Counted from the first letter of the stretch, positions 8,228 through 17,612 are shown. The stretch is DNA of 47,801 nt from Aquiflexum gelatinilyticum (GCF_024741135.1 NZ_JANSUY010000030.1:1-47801); one strand, 5' to 3'. The notes: generated by a model not told the origin, from the sequence alone. Translations and numbers: made by a program.

Positions 8228-10267
8228 ATGAAAGCAAGAATAATAGCATTGTTGGTATTAGGAGTTTCAGTCTTTTACTCCTGTCAAAAGGAAGAAGATG
8301 TCAAGCCTGCCACAAATCCGAGATTTAGTGTGGCTCAAATCCAAGAAACCAATACGCAAGGTATTTCTGTGGCGGCAAATGTTTTTGATTATGGATCTGA
8401 TGAGATTATTGAGTATGGTTTTGCTGTGTCTGTATTGCCACAACCCAAGATTCAACCCTTGAGTGTAACCAAGAAGTCGGGAAAACCTGAATTATTTTTT
8501 GATTTGGTCATCACCTCATCACTCACAAAAGGTGTGACTTATTGGGTTGCAGCTTTTATTAAGACAAATAAAAATATTGTTTATTCAGAACCGGTTTCTT
8601 TTGTCAGTACCGGTTCAGGAGGGTTTTTTGTTGAAAAAATTAATTTTAAAGACGAGGTTTATTATGGGGATACAGTGGAGGTTATTGGAAATAATTTCAG
8701 CGATGGAATGGCAAATAAATCTGTAAGTGTCTCTGATGCGGAGGCACAAGTGATTTATGGAGACCAAAACGGTATTAAGTTTATTTTGCCGAAGGAATTG
8801 GCAAATCAAATCAATAAAAAGAACTTAGAACTTTCAATCAAAATCTCTGATGGAGTTCTAGAAAAAGAATTCAAACGGGTTTTTACATTTGTTGACCCTA
8901 TTTTTGAGGTTCAAGGTTTTCAAAGTTTTAATTTTGGTGATACTTTAACTCTCCAAGGGTCATTTTTTCTTGGTCAAGACATTTTTGTCAAATTTAATGG
9001 AAATCAAATTCAACCCATCTCAACTTCAGAAAACGAAATAAAATTCAAGGTTTTTGATTTAAATCACCCGCTTGAAAAGCCAAACCTAACAATTAATGTA
9101 AGGGGCAAAGATTATAATTTAGGCCAGATTTTTGGGATTAAACCCACTATAGTTAATCCAGGTCAAGAAATTGATGTTTATTTTTTCTCCAGCTCAATAA
9201 TTGCAGGGGAGAATTTCGCCCCGGATCTTTCAGGGTTTAATCAATTAATAGATGAAAATGGATTTCAAATACCCTTTAACATGGTTTTTGTAAACCAAAA
9301 TGAATTGCATATTAATTTCAATTCCGATTATATTTTTCCCCAAAGGTCAGGGAAATTTTTCATTAGGAATTTCGATAAATTATCTGAAAATGGGGTGAAT
9401 TATAAAATCATAAGTCCATTATTTTTAGTTGCTAAATATAATGAGCAACAGTATGGGATAGATAGTGAATCAATTGTTTTAGGAAATAAGGGGTATTTTG
9501 TTTCCGAAGATAAATTATACAGTGTCCTGTTGGAGAGTAATTTTAATCAAAGTCTTGAACTTCAAATTCCATTTTATTTCCATAATTCTACCATGTTCAG
9601 GCAATTTGGCGGGAAGATTTATATGGGAGGAGGTGTATCTGATGAAGGTTTTGATATCAAGACCTTTTACGAAATTGATCCGATCTCTAAATCCGTAAGA
9701 AAGTTGGCTGATTTTCCTGAAAATTTCGGGAGACCCACAAAAATTTATGAGCATAATGGCGACATAATTTTTGAAGGAGGATCTTTTCAAAATTCACCGG
9801 AGCAGCAAGGATTTACTAACAAAAGATATAAATATTTGGTACAGCAGGATGCGTGGGCCAAACTGGATGATTTAGCAGAAAGTGTAGATTTCTATAACTT
9901 TCAAGAAGATTTAATTTTTGAATATAAAAATGAAATTTTTGCCTTAAGAAATAATGCTTCCACATACAGGAAGGAGCTTAAAAAGCTGAACAAAAGTACG
10001 CTATTATGGGAAAATTTGGCAATATATGATGTGTATGAATCCTTTAGGATGAATGAAGTTCTTATTTTTAAAGAATACGCATATGTCAGGTTTCAATCAC
10101 TTTTTATCAAAATTAATCTTGAGAACTACTCCTTTGAATATTTAAATACCCACCCTGATAATCCCTTAAGTTTAGGATTTAGAGGTATTTTACTCCAAAA
10201 TAATGATAAAGGCTATTTTCACTATGGCGATTTACTAATTGAGTATGATCCTTATTTCGGAAATTAA
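8228..10267 (+). CDS. Large IPT/TIG-like and Kelch-like surface lipoprotein
   Basis: A 679-residue lipoprotein. ATG 8228 is preferred over the in-frame GTG at 8216 because it starts MKARIIALLV and runs into a lipobox (VFYSC). The five residues after the lipid-bearing Cys are QKEED, very close to the QKDDE surface-export signal described for Capnocytophaga lipoproteins, so the protein probably sits on the cell surface. Residues about 130-300 look like two IPT/TIG beta-sandwich domains (YGDTVEVIGNNFSDG and FGDTLTLQGSFFLGQDIFVKF). The last 260 residues hold motifs of a Kelch-like propeller (FRQFGGKIYMGGGVSDEG, IYEHNGDIIFEGGSFQNS). The gene becomes strikingly A+T rich after about 8640. It lies between two paralogous secreted barrel genes. 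The ligand is unknown. Confidence 0.82.
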   Translation: MKARIIALLVLGVSVFYSCQKEEDVKPATNPRFSVAQIQETNTQGISVAANVFDYGSDEIIEYGFAVSVLPQPKIQPLSVTKKSGKPELFFDLVITSSLTKGVTYWVAAFIKTNKNIVYSEPVSFVSTGSGGFFVEKINFKDEVYYGDTVEVIGNNFSDGMANKSVSVSDAEAQVIYGDQNGIKFILPKELANQINKKNLELSIKISDGVLEKEFKRVFTFVDPIFEVQGFQSFNFGDTLTLQGSFFLGQDIFVKFNGNQIQPISTSENEIKFKVFDLNHPLEKPNLTINVRGKDYNLGQIFGIKPTIVNPGQEIDVYFFSSSIIAGENFAPDLSGFNQLIDENGFQIPFNMVFVNQNELHINFNSDYIFPQRSGKFFIRNFDKLSENGVNYKIISPLFLVAKYNEQQYGIDSESIVLGNKGYFVSEDKLYSVLLESNFNQSLELQIPFYFHNSTMFRQFGGKIYMGGGVSDEGFDIKTFYEIDPISKSVRKLADFPENFGRPTKIYEHNGDIIFEGGSFQNSPEQQGFTNKRYKYLVQQDAWAKLDDLAESVDFYNFQEDLIFEYKNEIFALRNNASTYRKELKKLNKSTLLWENLAIYDVYESFRMNEVLIFKEYAYVRFQSLFIKINLENYSFEYLNTHPDNPLSLGFRGILLQNNDKGYFHYGDLLIEYDPYFGN

Positions 10268-10416
10268 CCAACCATTTAGTGCATTCTAAGTTAACTAAGG
10301 CGATTTCTTATTAAAGGAGAGCTCTAGGTTTAGGATTCTTGAACCAAAACATAAGTTTCAACAGGGTCCTATTTAGGCTTTATTCACAATAAAAATTATC
10401 ATATTTTAAAAATCAC

Positions 10417-11643
10417 ATGAAAAAAATAATAACCCATTTACTATTGATAGCTTTTTTTGGTATTATCAACAATTATAGTTTTGCTCAAATTGACAAAAAA
10501 GATTATGTTATTTATTTAACAGGGGAAATTATCCGAGGCGAAGTAAAAAAGCCATTGGATCCTAGAAGGTATAAGGTTTTGGAATTTTCAGATGAAGGAA
10601 TTTTTGACACAATATTCAAACCTGAAGATATCCGAGGATTTGGGCTTGCCAATGGTGCAAGATATAGATCTGCAAGTCATCCAAATACAGGAGAAATTGT
10701 TTTTTTTGAAGAGATCATTGTAGGGAGAAAAAGTTACTTAAGTTACAAAGATCAGCTATTTATAGAACTTGAGGAGGGTTTGAAAAGACTTGAATTTAAG
10801 CAAAATAAGGAAGTAAATATGAGGCAGGTTAAAACTGAATCATTCGGATATATAGGTTTGTTGACTTATGGGCTCGGAACAGGAATGGAATACGACTTTG
10901 TTGAAAAAATCAGAAATGTTCCACCAAAAAAAAATGCGATTAAAGAATTATTTGAGGAATATCATAAATTGAATGATTACGATTATGAAGAGTTTGGCGC
11001 CAAATATCCTTTGCTCAAAATCAGCCCTAATATAGGTGTGGGATATTACCAAATGTTTCAAAGTGTAAATGGTACTTATTCCTCAGTTCAACCTGTCAGT
11101 AGTTCTTTAGGGATCAACGCCTTGTTGGATTTTCACTTGGTCAGGGATGCTCCTAGAGTTTTTATAACTTCAGGATTTATTTTTCAAAAATTTCAGACTT
11201 CAATGGATATTAATTTTCCGGTATTGGGTGGACGTTTTATTATCTATGAGGATTTTGATATCAGCAGTGTTGGTATACCTTTATTGTTCAATTATTATCT
11301 GGCAGGGAATGATAAGTTTAAAGTTCATACAGGAATAGGGATGAATTATAGATTGTTGAATAAAACTACCAATGCGATCATTGCTGAAGCCAGAAAGACT
11401 AACGGAGAATTGATTGAATCATTTAACCCCCAAGAACTAGATGTAGGCAATAATATTGGATTGCTTATTAGATTGGGATTAACCACAAAAATCACAACAA
11501 AAACAGCTTTGGTTTTGGAGGGCCAAGTCCATAGAATGGGACGTTTTGGGGAGATTTTCGCTTCTGCCCCGGGAGCGCAGGCTTCGGGTCATTATAAATA
11601 CACTTTGAATGGTTATTCTTTGGTTGCTGCGATTAAATTTTGA
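10417..11643 (+). CDS. Secreted outer-membrane barrel-like protein, paralog of the 6995 gene
   Basis: A 408-residue protein with signal peptide MKKIITHLLL...FAQ. After cleavage it reads KKDYVIYLTGEIIRGEVKK ... DIRGFGLANG, aligning with DYIILKDGSKVYGKIEKK ... DIGGFGFENG of the 6995 gene, and the shared order continues through a DQLFIELEEG/NIFYIDNGTD segment. The C-terminal half is barrel-like and ends in VAAIKF. Divergence is high outside these blocks, so the duplication is old. A 149-base gap without a clear terminator separates it from the lipoprotein gene, and a strong terminator follows at 11752, so the three genes may form one unit. The function is unknown; a partner for the lipoprotein is inferred from position only. 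Confidence 0.85.
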   Translation: MKKIITHLLLIAFFGIINNYSFAQIDKKDYVIYLTGEIIRGEVKKPLDPRRYKVLEFSDEGIFDTIFKPEDIRGFGLANGARYRSASHPNTGEIVFFEEIIVGRKSYLSYKDQLFIELEEGLKRLEFKQNKEVNMRQVKTESFGYIGLLTYGLGTGMEYDFVEKIRNVPPKKNAIKELFEEYHKLNDYDYEEFGAKYPLLKISPNIGVGYYQMFQSVNGTYSSVQPVSSSLGINALLDFHLVRDAPRVFITSGFIFQKFQTSMDINFPVLGGRFIIYEDFDISSVGIPLLFNYYLAGNDKFKVHTGIGMNYRLLNKTTNAIIAEARKTNGELIESFNPQELDVGNNIGLLIRLGLTTKITTKTALVLEGQVHRMGRFGEIFASAPGAQASGHYKYTLNGYSLVAAIKF

Positions 11644-11751
11644 TTGTTTTAGTGTTTTGAAAGAAATCAAATCGAATTCAATTGATATTAATACTTATTA
11701 ACCTGCCAATTTGTACTTAAAATATCCTTGGCATGTTCATTGATTTTATTT

Positions 11752-11789
11752 GAAGAACCTTCTTAAATTGAGGGTTCTTCTTTATTTTA
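11752..11789 (+). terminator. Intrinsic terminator before lon
   Basis: An 8-base perfect stem (GAAGAACC with GGTTCTTC) around a 13-base loop, followed by a T-rich run. It separates the barrel-lipoprotein cluster from lon. Confidence 0.7.
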
Positions 11790-11798
11790 TTATTTACT

Positions 11799-11815
11799 TG
11801 ACAGCTTGTCTGTCA
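11799..11815. promoter_or_regulatory. Palindrome upstream of lon, candidate operator
   Basis: A perfect inverted repeat TGACAG-N5-CTGTCA ending 11 bases before the lon ATG. A TTG that could serve as a -33 element overlaps its left arm, so a bound protein would block or recruit polymerase. The position fits a stress-response operator; the regulator is not identified. Confidence 0.5.
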
Positions 11816-11826
11816 TATTGTCCTTT

Positions 11827-14316
11827 ATGAAGAATTTTGAAAACCAATTATACCAATCGATGATAACAGGTGATTATGCCGGAGAAGGCGATTTAATTCA
11901 GCTGATTGCTGACGATGAAGACGAAAGCCTACAGCAGCCGGAAAATTTTTCTACTGATATCCCGATTCTTTCTGTTCGCAATACTGTCTTGTTTCCCGGG
12001 GTAGTCATCCCGATTACCGTCGGTAGGCAGCGCTCTATAAAATTGGTCAAAAAGGCTCAAAAAGGGGACAAACTTATTGGAGTTTGCGCCCAAATCAATG
12101 CCCAAAACGACGATCCATCTTGGGAGGATATTTACCATGTAGGTACTTTGGCCAAGATCATTAAAATGATTATTCTTCCTGATGGCAATACTACAATTAT
12201 TATCCAAGGAAAAAAGAGGTTTCGCATTACCGAAACCGTCACTGAGGATCCATATTTTATGGCTAAAGTAGAATACCTTGAGGAGAATTTTCCAAAAAAC
12301 AGTAAAAAAATAAAGGCTTTAGAGGAATCACTGAAAGATTCCGCCGCCAAGATTTTACACCTCAATCCTGAGATTCCAAGGGAGGCTCAAGTGGCTTTGG
12401 ACAATATAGACAATACCGCTTTCCTAACTCATTTTCTTTCCTCAAACATCAATGCGCCTGTTGAAGCAAAGCAGAAATTGCTTGAAATCAATGATGGTGT
12501 AGAGAGAGCCACACTCTTGTTGGAGTTTATGATGAAGGACATCCAAATGCTCGAACTCAAAAGCGAGATTCAAAAGAAGGTCCATACAGACATCGACCAA
12601 CAGCAGCGGGATTATTTTCTACGTCAGCAAATGAAAGTCCTTCAGACCGAATTAGGTGAAGAAGGACCTGAAAAGGAAGTGGAAGAACTCCGTGCCAAAG
12701 GATTGCTTAAGAAGTGGCCAAAGGAAGTTGCCAGACATTTTGAAAAGGAACTTGATAAAATACTTAGAATCAATCCCTCTGCGGCTGAATATCCGATCGC
12801 TTTGAATTATGCAGAAACATTAGTGGAACTCCCATGGAATGAAACTACAGAGGATAACTTTGACCTCAAAAGGGCAAAGGCTATTTTGGACAAAGACCAT
12901 CACGGTATCGAAAAAGTCAAAGATAGGATTATCGAATACCTTGCCGTTCTCAAATTGAAGAAAGACCTTAAGGGACCGATTTTGTGCCTTTATGGACCTC
13001 CGGGAGTTGGTAAGACATCTTTGGGTAAGTCCATCGCTACGGCGCTGGGAAGGAAATATATCAGGATGTCACTTGGCGGATTGCATGATGAAGCCGAAAT
13101 CCGCGGACATAGAAAAACCTATGTTGGCGCTATGCCGGGAAAAATTATTCAGAACATGAAAAAAGTCAAATACTCCAATCCTGTATATGTATTGGATGAA
13201 ATTGACAAATTAAGTTCAGATTTCAGGGGAGATCCATCTTCTGCTTTTTTGGAAGTTTTGGATCCGGAGCAAAACAGCACTTTCGTTGACAATTACCTGG
13301 AAGTGGAGTATGACCTATCCAAAGTTTTATTTATTGCCACAGCCAACTCCCTTGATACCATTCAGCCTGCACTCCGGGATAGAATGGAGATCATAGAAGT
13401 AACAGGATATACCCTAGATGAGAAAATTGAAATCGCTAAAAAACACCTTATTCCCAAGCAAAGACAGGAACATGGTCTCAAAGCAAAAGATATATCATTT
13501 GATAGGGCAGCGATCTCAAAAATCATAGAGGATTATACCCGGGAATCGGGTGTAAGAAATCTCGAAAGAGCCATTGGCAAAGTGGTCAGAAACCTGGCAA
13601 AATCTATTGCCATGGAGGAGGAATATGACAAGAAAATCACACCCGATATGGTACGGAAAATTCTTGGTGGAGAAATTTTCGACAAAGAAATGTACCAAGA
13701 TAACAGTACTGCAGGTGTAGTGACTGGCTTGGCTTGGACATCCGTAGGCGGGGAAATACTCTTTGTAGAAACTTCCCTAAGTAAAGGAAAGGGAAAATTG
13801 ACACTTTCAGGTCAATTGGGAGAAGTGATGAAAGAATCTGCAATGACAGCACTTTCATACCTCAAATCCAAGGCTGATAAATTGGGAATTGATGACCGTT
13901 TGTTTGATTATTATGATCTTCATATACACGTTCCTGCGGGAGCAGTTCCTAAGGACGGGCCTTCTGCGGGTATTACCATGCTGACAGCAATGGCTTCCAT
14001 TTTTACCCAAAGGAAAGTGAAATCCAAAGTGGCTATGACAGGGGAGATCACTCTTCGAGGCAAAGTTATGCCCGTGGGTGGGATCAAAGAAAAAATCCTT
14101 GCGGCAAAAAGAGCTGGGATCAAGGAAATCATCCTCTGCAAAAATAACAAAAGAGATATCGATGAAATTGACAAGGAGTATATCAAAGGCGTAGACTTTC
14201 ACTTTGTAGACAAAGTGGAGGAAGTGCTTGAGATAGCTTTGATGAAATCCAAAGTGGATGATCCAATGATATTTTCTTTCCCAAAAGAATCTGAAAACAG
14301 CAGGCAAATAGCATGA
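11827..14316 (+). CDS. lon: ATP-dependent protease Lon
   Basis: An 829-residue cytoplasmic AAA+ protease that unfolds and degrades damaged and regulatory proteins. Order of domains: LON N-terminal domain (about 40-240, [18 protein letters not shown]), coiled-coil linker with [26 protein letters not shown]+ module with Walker A GPPGVGKT (390-397) and Walker B (YVLDEIDK), and the peptidase domain with catalytic Ser713 (PKDGPSAG) and Lys754 (GGIKEKIL). ATG 11827 is chosen over the upstream in-frame TTG at 11806, which lies within the palindrome region. The family length is normal. hslU follows 159 bases downstream on the same strand. The upstream palindrome suggests stress control. Confidence 0.97.
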   Translation: MKNFENQLYQSMITGDYAGEGDLIQLIADDEDESLQQPENFSTDIPILSVRNTVLFPGVVIPITVGRQRSIKLVKKAQKGDKLIGVCAQINAQNDDPSWEDIYHVGTLAKIIKMIILPDGNTTIIIQGKKRFRITETVTEDPYFMAKVEYLEENFPKNSKKIKALEESLKDSAAKILHLNPEIPREAQVALDNIDNTAFLTHFLSSNINAPVEAKQKLLEINDGVERATLLLEFMMKDIQMLELKSEIQKKVHTDIDQQQRDYFLRQQMKVLQTELGEEGPEKEVEELRAKGLLKKWPKEVARHFEKELDKILRINPSAAEYPIALNYAETLVELPWNETTEDNFDLKRAKAILDKDHHGIEKVKDRIIEYLAVLKLKKDLKGPILCLYGPPGVGKTSLGKSIATALGRKYIRMSLGGLHDEAEIRGHRKTYVGAMPGKIIQNMKKVKYSNPVYVLDEIDKLSSDFRGDPSSAFLEVLDPEQNSTFVDNYLEVEYDLSKVLFIATANSLDTIQPALRDRMEIIEVTGYTLDEKIEIAKKHLIPKQRQEHGLKAKDISFDRAAISKIIEDYTRESGVRNLERAIGKVVRNLAKSIAMEEEYDKKITPDMVRKILGGEIFDKEMYQDNSTAGVVTGLAWTSVGGEILFVETSLSKGKGKLTLSGQLGEVMKESAMTALSYLKSKADKLGIDDRLFDYYDLHIHVPAGAVPKDGPSAGITMLTAMASIFTQRKVKSKVAMTGEITLRGKVMPVGGIKEKILAAKRAGIKEIILCKNNKRDIDEIDKEYIKGVDFHFVDKVEEVLEIALMKSKVDDPMIFSFPKESENSRQIA

Positions 14317-14475
14317 GGTGATTTTAAGCTGAAGAAATTTGGCTGATATTTTCTAAACCCCTTTTTTGGAAGGCATGCATCATACAAATCATCCAAAAGC
14401 CAAGCGTTCTTACCATTTCAGAATGTTTTGCAAAGTACCCTGTGGATCAAATGTTTTCAATATCCACCAAATTAA

Positions 14476-15909
14476 ATGAATGGAGAACGTTTTAACGTCA
14501 ACAATATGAGAAATGATTTTAGTGATTTGACTCCAAAACAGATTGTTGTGGAGCTTGATAAATACATTATAGGGCAGCACGATGCCAAACGAAACGTAGC
14601 GATTGCCCTTAGAAATAGAATAAGGCGAATGAATGTGAAGGGAGATATTCAAAAAGATATTGTCCCCAATAACATCCTTCTGATAGGATCTACAGGCGTT
14701 GGTAAAACAGAGATTGCAAGGAGATTAGCAAAAATCGCAAATGCTCCATTTACCAAGGTGGAGGCATCTAAATTTACAGAAGTTGGGTATGTAGGGAGAG
14801 ATGTGGAAAGTATGGTCCGTGATCTTGTAGAGCAATCCGTCCATTTGGTAAGAGAAAAGAAAAATGAAGAGGTAAAAGGTAAAGCAGCAGAAGCTGTAGA
14901 TGAAGCAATTCTTGATATTCTCATTCCACCGGTAAAAACCGCAGGCTTTGTACGTCCTTCCACCTCTATATCAATAGATTTTAATCCGGAGCAGGCTCCT
15001 GATGATGAGCTAAATGAAAGGACGAGAGACAGGTTTCGGGAAAAACTTAAAAATGGGGAGCTAGAAGACCGAAAGGTAGAAATCAATGTCAAGCAAAGTC
15101 CTCCTGTTGGAATCGGAATGATAGGCAACGGCATGATGGATGATGCCAGCATGGCGGGAATTCAAGACATGATTAGTGGCATGATGCCGAAAAAAACCAA
15201 GAAAAGAAAGGTTACGATTGCGGAAGCACGAAAGATACTGATGGAAGAGGAAACCTCAAAGTTGGTGGATTTTGATGAGGTAAAGGAGGAAGCTCTTCGG
15301 TTGGCTGAAAACAATGGAATCATCTTCATAGATGAAATAGATAAAATAGCATCAAAAAGTGGAAAAGGAGGAGGTGGGCCTGATGTCAGCAGAGAAGGTG
15401 TGCAACGTGATTTGCTGCCGATAGTAGAAGGAAGTGCTGTAAATACCAAGTATGGTATCATCAATACAGATCATGTCCTGTTTATTGCGGCCGGGGCATT
15501 CCATGTTGCAAAACCATCCGATTTGATTCCTGAACTTCAAGGAAGATTTCCAATTAGAGTTGAATTAAACAGCTTGACAGAGGATGATTTCTACAGAATA
15601 TTGAAAGAGCCTAAGAATGCCTTGACCAAACAATACCAGGCTTTGTTTGAATCGGAAGAGGTATTTCTTGACTTTAATGATGAAGCCATCCGCGAGATTG
15701 CCAAATTGGCTTTTCAGATCAATGAGGAAGTGGAAAACATCGGGGCAAGAAGGCTCCATACCGTCATGAGTCACTTGCTTAACGATTTCCTTTTTGAAGT
15801 TCCTGATACCATAGAGGCAAATTCAAAAATCATGATTACCCAAGAAATGGTACAAGAAAGATTGACTTCTTTGGTCAAAAACAGAGACCTTTCACAGTAT
15901 ATCTTGTAA
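14476..15909 (+). CDS. hslU: HslU, ATPase subunit of the HslUV protease
   Basis: A 477-residue AAA+ unfoldase that feeds substrates to the HslV peptidase. Seen: LDKYIIGQHDAKRNVAIALRNR at the N-terminus, Walker A GSTGVGKT (71-78), the pore-loop signature TEVGYVGRDVES, a long intermediate I-domain (about 110-260, Met- and charge-rich), Walker B IIFIDEIDKIA, the sensor region ELQGRFPIRVEL, and the C-terminal tail DLSQYIL that docks into HslV in this family. ATG 14476 is used; ATG 14506 is an acceptable alternative. HslV is not adjacent, either upstream (lon) or downstream (an SDR gene), so the peptidase must be encoded elsewhere. A long perfect-stem terminator follows. Confidence 0.96.
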   Translation: MNGERFNVNNMRNDFSDLTPKQIVVELDKYIIGQHDAKRNVAIALRNRIRRMNVKGDIQKDIVPNNILLIGSTGVGKTEIARRLAKIANAPFTKVEASKFTEVGYVGRDVESMVRDLVEQSVHLVREKKNEEVKGKAAEAVDEAILDILIPPVKTAGFVRPSTSISIDFNPEQAPDDELNERTRDRFREKLKNGELEDRKVEINVKQSPPVGIGMIGNGMMDDASMAGIQDMISGMMPKKTKKRKVTIAEARKILMEEETSKLVDFDEVKEEALRLAENNGIIFIDEIDKIASKSGKGGGGPDVSREGVQRDLLPIVEGSAVNTKYGIINTDHVLFIAAGAFHVAKPSDLIPELQGRFPIRVELNSLTEDDFYRILKEPKNALTKQYQALFESEEVFLDFNDEAIREIAKLAFQINEEVENIGARRLHTVMSHLLNDFLFEVPDTIEANSKIMITQEMVQERLTSLVKNRDLSQYIL

Positions 15910-15934
15910 ATAGATTATCTAAATCTCAATTTCA

Positions 15935-15984
15935 AAACTCCAGACTCCAAAGCATTTCTCTGTTGATGTCTGGAGTTTTTTTTA
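15935..15984 (+). terminator. Intrinsic terminator after hslU
   Basis: An 11-base perfect stem (AAACTCCAGAC with GTCTGGAGTTT), 22-base loop and a run of eight or more T. Confidence 0.85.
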
Positions 15985-16004
15985 TGTATAATTTCTAAAA
16001 TCAA

Positions 16005-16012
16005 TATCTTTG
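16005..16012 (+). promoter_or_regulatory. Candidate -7 element of the SDR gene
   Basis: TATCTTTG matches the Bacteroidota -7 consensus TAnnTTTG exactly. It ends four bases before the ATG, so the transcript would have almost no leader. No good TTTG lies about 19 bases upstream, which lowers confidence. Confidence 0.35.
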
Positions 16013-16016
16013 AATC

Positions 16017-16754
16017 ATGTCAAAAGGATCACTTTTTATAATTACCGGTACTAGTAAAGGTATTGGCGAGGCTCTGGTGAGGCAGGTTCTTCAAAAAAAT
16101 CCATCCCTTGTCATAGGTATTGCCCGAACCAAATCTCAAGTATCCCATTCAAATTACCGCCATGTGATCTGTGATCTGGGGGATTTAAAGAATCTTGAAA
16201 GCAAACTTGATGATATCTTCCCCAAAGGGGATTTTGATCAAATAGTGATGATCAACAATGCAGGGATAATTGGTGATATTGCGCATCTGGGCAAATTGGG
16301 AAGCCAAAGTATCCGTCAGATTTTCGAGATCAATACGATTGCACCGACCATTTTGATGAATGCCTTTGTTAAGAAATATGCGCGATTGGAGGAAGTGAAA
16401 AAAATCGTCGTAAATATAAGTTCAGGTGCGGCATCAAAGGCAATTGATGGATGGGCAGGTTATTCGGCTTCCAAAGCTGCCTTGAATATGTTGACCCAAA
16501 CAGCCCAAAATGAAGCAGACCTTGATCGCAATGGAATTCGATTTTTTGCAGTGGCTCCGGGAGTGGTGGATACCGCTATGCAACAACAAATAAGGAATTC
16601 TTCTGCTTCTGATTTTTCTTCACTGCCGAAATTTATATTGCTTAAAGAAAACATGAATTTGAGTAGTCCGGAATTTGCGGCTGAAAAAATACTGTATCTG
16701 ATAGAAAATGCAGATAAATTTGAGGGGGTGATTCAGGATGTTCGAGAATTTTAA
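16017..16754 (+). CDS. Short-chain dehydrogenase/reductase (SDR)
   Basis: A 245-residue NAD(P)-dependent oxidoreductase with a Rossmann fold. Motifs: TGTSKGIG for cofactor binding (residues 10-17), NNAG (80-83), catalytic Ser around 135-136 (NISSGAAS), and Tyr149/Lys153 in GYSASKAALN. The Arg in GIARTKS at the end of strand two hints at NADP preference. The overall pattern, including the C-terminal VAPGVVDTAMQQQIR, resembles the sepiapterin reductase/benzil reductase subgroup of SDRs, but the substrate cannot be fixed from sequence. It is flanked by the hslU terminator and a convergent sixA-like gene 27 bases away. Confidence 0.88.
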   Translation: MSKGSLFIITGTSKGIGEALVRQVLQKNPSLVIGIARTKSQVSHSNYRHVICDLGDLKNLESKLDDIFPKGDFDQIVMINNAGIIGDIAHLGKLGSQSIRQIFEINTIAPTILMNAFVKKYARLEEVKKIVVNISSGAASKAIDGWAGYSASKAALNMLTQTAQNEADLDRNGIRFFAVAPGVVDTAMQQQIRNSSASDFSSLPKFILLKENMNLSSPEFAAEKILYLIENADKFEGVIQDVREF

Positions 16755-16781
16755 TTTTTTAAGGGCATTTTATTACAAAGA

Positions 16782-17270
16782 TCAATCCTTTTTTGGAAAG
16801 TCAAAAAACCAGAATTTTGCATTTTTTGAACTGATTTCATCCCAGTTTTTTATATCGAATTTTAACCCAAATTGCCCCGCAGTCGGAAGGTTATCAATTT
16901 CACCGCCAAATTTCCAAATCAAATCATTTAAACCGGGGTTATGGCCCACTAAGAATAAAGTCTTGACTTCATCTCGGGTTTTTTTGATTTCTGACAATAA
17001 TTGATTCACTGAGCAATGGTATAAATCTTTCTTGAAATCTATCTTTTTTGGTGAAAAATCCAGATATTCTGCGGTAATGATGGCAGTTGCTTTTGCCCTT
17101 TCAGCATCTGAAGAAATGATGGCATCGGGGTGGATTTTTTCTTTCTTTAACCTCTTTGCCATCTTTGGGGCATCTTTAAGTCCCCTCTCAGCAAGTGGTC
17201 TGTCGTGGTCATTTAGAAAGGGATCATCCCAAGAAGATTTGGCATGCCTGATAATTACAAGCTTTTTCAT
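16782..17270 (-). CDS. SixA-like histidine phosphatase
   Basis: A 162-residue member of the histidine phosphatase superfamily. The catalytic RHG-type motif is at the N-terminus (IIRHAKSSW, His9 forms the phospho-intermediate), followed by DRPLAERGLKDAP, the second Arg region ISSDAERAKATA, and the late His in FLVGHNPGLNDL. This arrangement fits the SixA phosphohistidine phosphatase branch, which dephosphorylates His-containing phosphotransfer proteins in E. coli. The substrate in this organism is unknown. The gene is convergent with the SDR gene and divergent from the cold-shock gene. Confidence 0.9.
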   Translation of the reverse strand: MKKLVIIRHAKSSWDDPFLNDHDRPLAERGLKDAPKMAKRLKKEKIHPDAIISSDAERAKATAIITAEYLDFSPKKIDFKKDLYHCSVNQLLSEIKKTRDEVKTLFLVGHNPGLNDLIWKFGGEIDNLPTAGQFGLKFDIKNWDEISSKNAKFWFFDFPKKD

Positions 17271-17359
17271 ATGGCCAATTTAGCAAAATAAATTTTTGTT
17301 TTGTCATCTAGTATATTTACATTTAAAGGACATTTAACCACAAAATTCTAAAATTTATC

Positions 17360-17551
17360 ATGCTTACCGGAACAGTAAAATTCTACAACGATGCAAAAGG
17401 ATTCGGCTTTATCGTTGATGACGAGTCTCAAAATGATGTATTTGTCCATGCCACAGGACTTGTGGACAAAGTAGCCCAAAATGACAAAGTAACCTATGAT
17501 GTTAAAGATGGCAAAAAAGGCCTAAATGCAATTAACGTAAAAAAATTATAG
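17360..17551 (+). CDS. Cold-shock domain protein (CspA family)
   Basis: A 63-residue single-domain nucleic-acid chaperone with an OB fold. RNP1 is KGFGFIV and RNP2 is VFVHATGL; the start MLTGTVKFYNDAKGFGFI is typical of the family. It binds single-stranded RNA or DNA and melts secondary structure. It is monocistronic, between a divergent sixA-like gene and a convergent cdaA gene, and ends at a bidirectional terminator. The 89-base leader is A+T rich; no exact promoter consensus was found. Confidence 0.95.
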   Translation: MLTGTVKFYNDAKGFGFIVDDESQNDVFVHATGLVDKVAQNDKVTYDVKDGKKGLNAINVKKL

Positions 17552-17573
17552 AAGTAGCTTTGCTTTGAAGTAT

Positions 17574-17612
17574 AAAAAAAGGACTAAAATGAAATTTTTA
17601 GCCCTTTTTTTA
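17574..17612. terminator. Bidirectional terminator between the cold-shock gene and cdaA
   Basis: A-tract, GG, one mismatch, CTAAAA / TTTTAG, one mismatch, CC, T-tract. Runs on both sides allow it to act on both strands. It overlaps the cdaA stop codon region. Confidence 0.75.

Noticed and set aside
13855-14307. 150-codon open frame antisense to lon
   Set aside because: It lies wholly inside the strongly conserved peptidase domain of lon, its product is Phe/His-rich and resembles nothing, and it is explained as a shadow of lon codon usage.
14649-15152. 167-codon Ser/Thr-rich frame antisense to hslU
   Set aside because: Low-complexity translation of the complement of a Glu/Lys-rich I-domain; hslU is certain on the plus strand.
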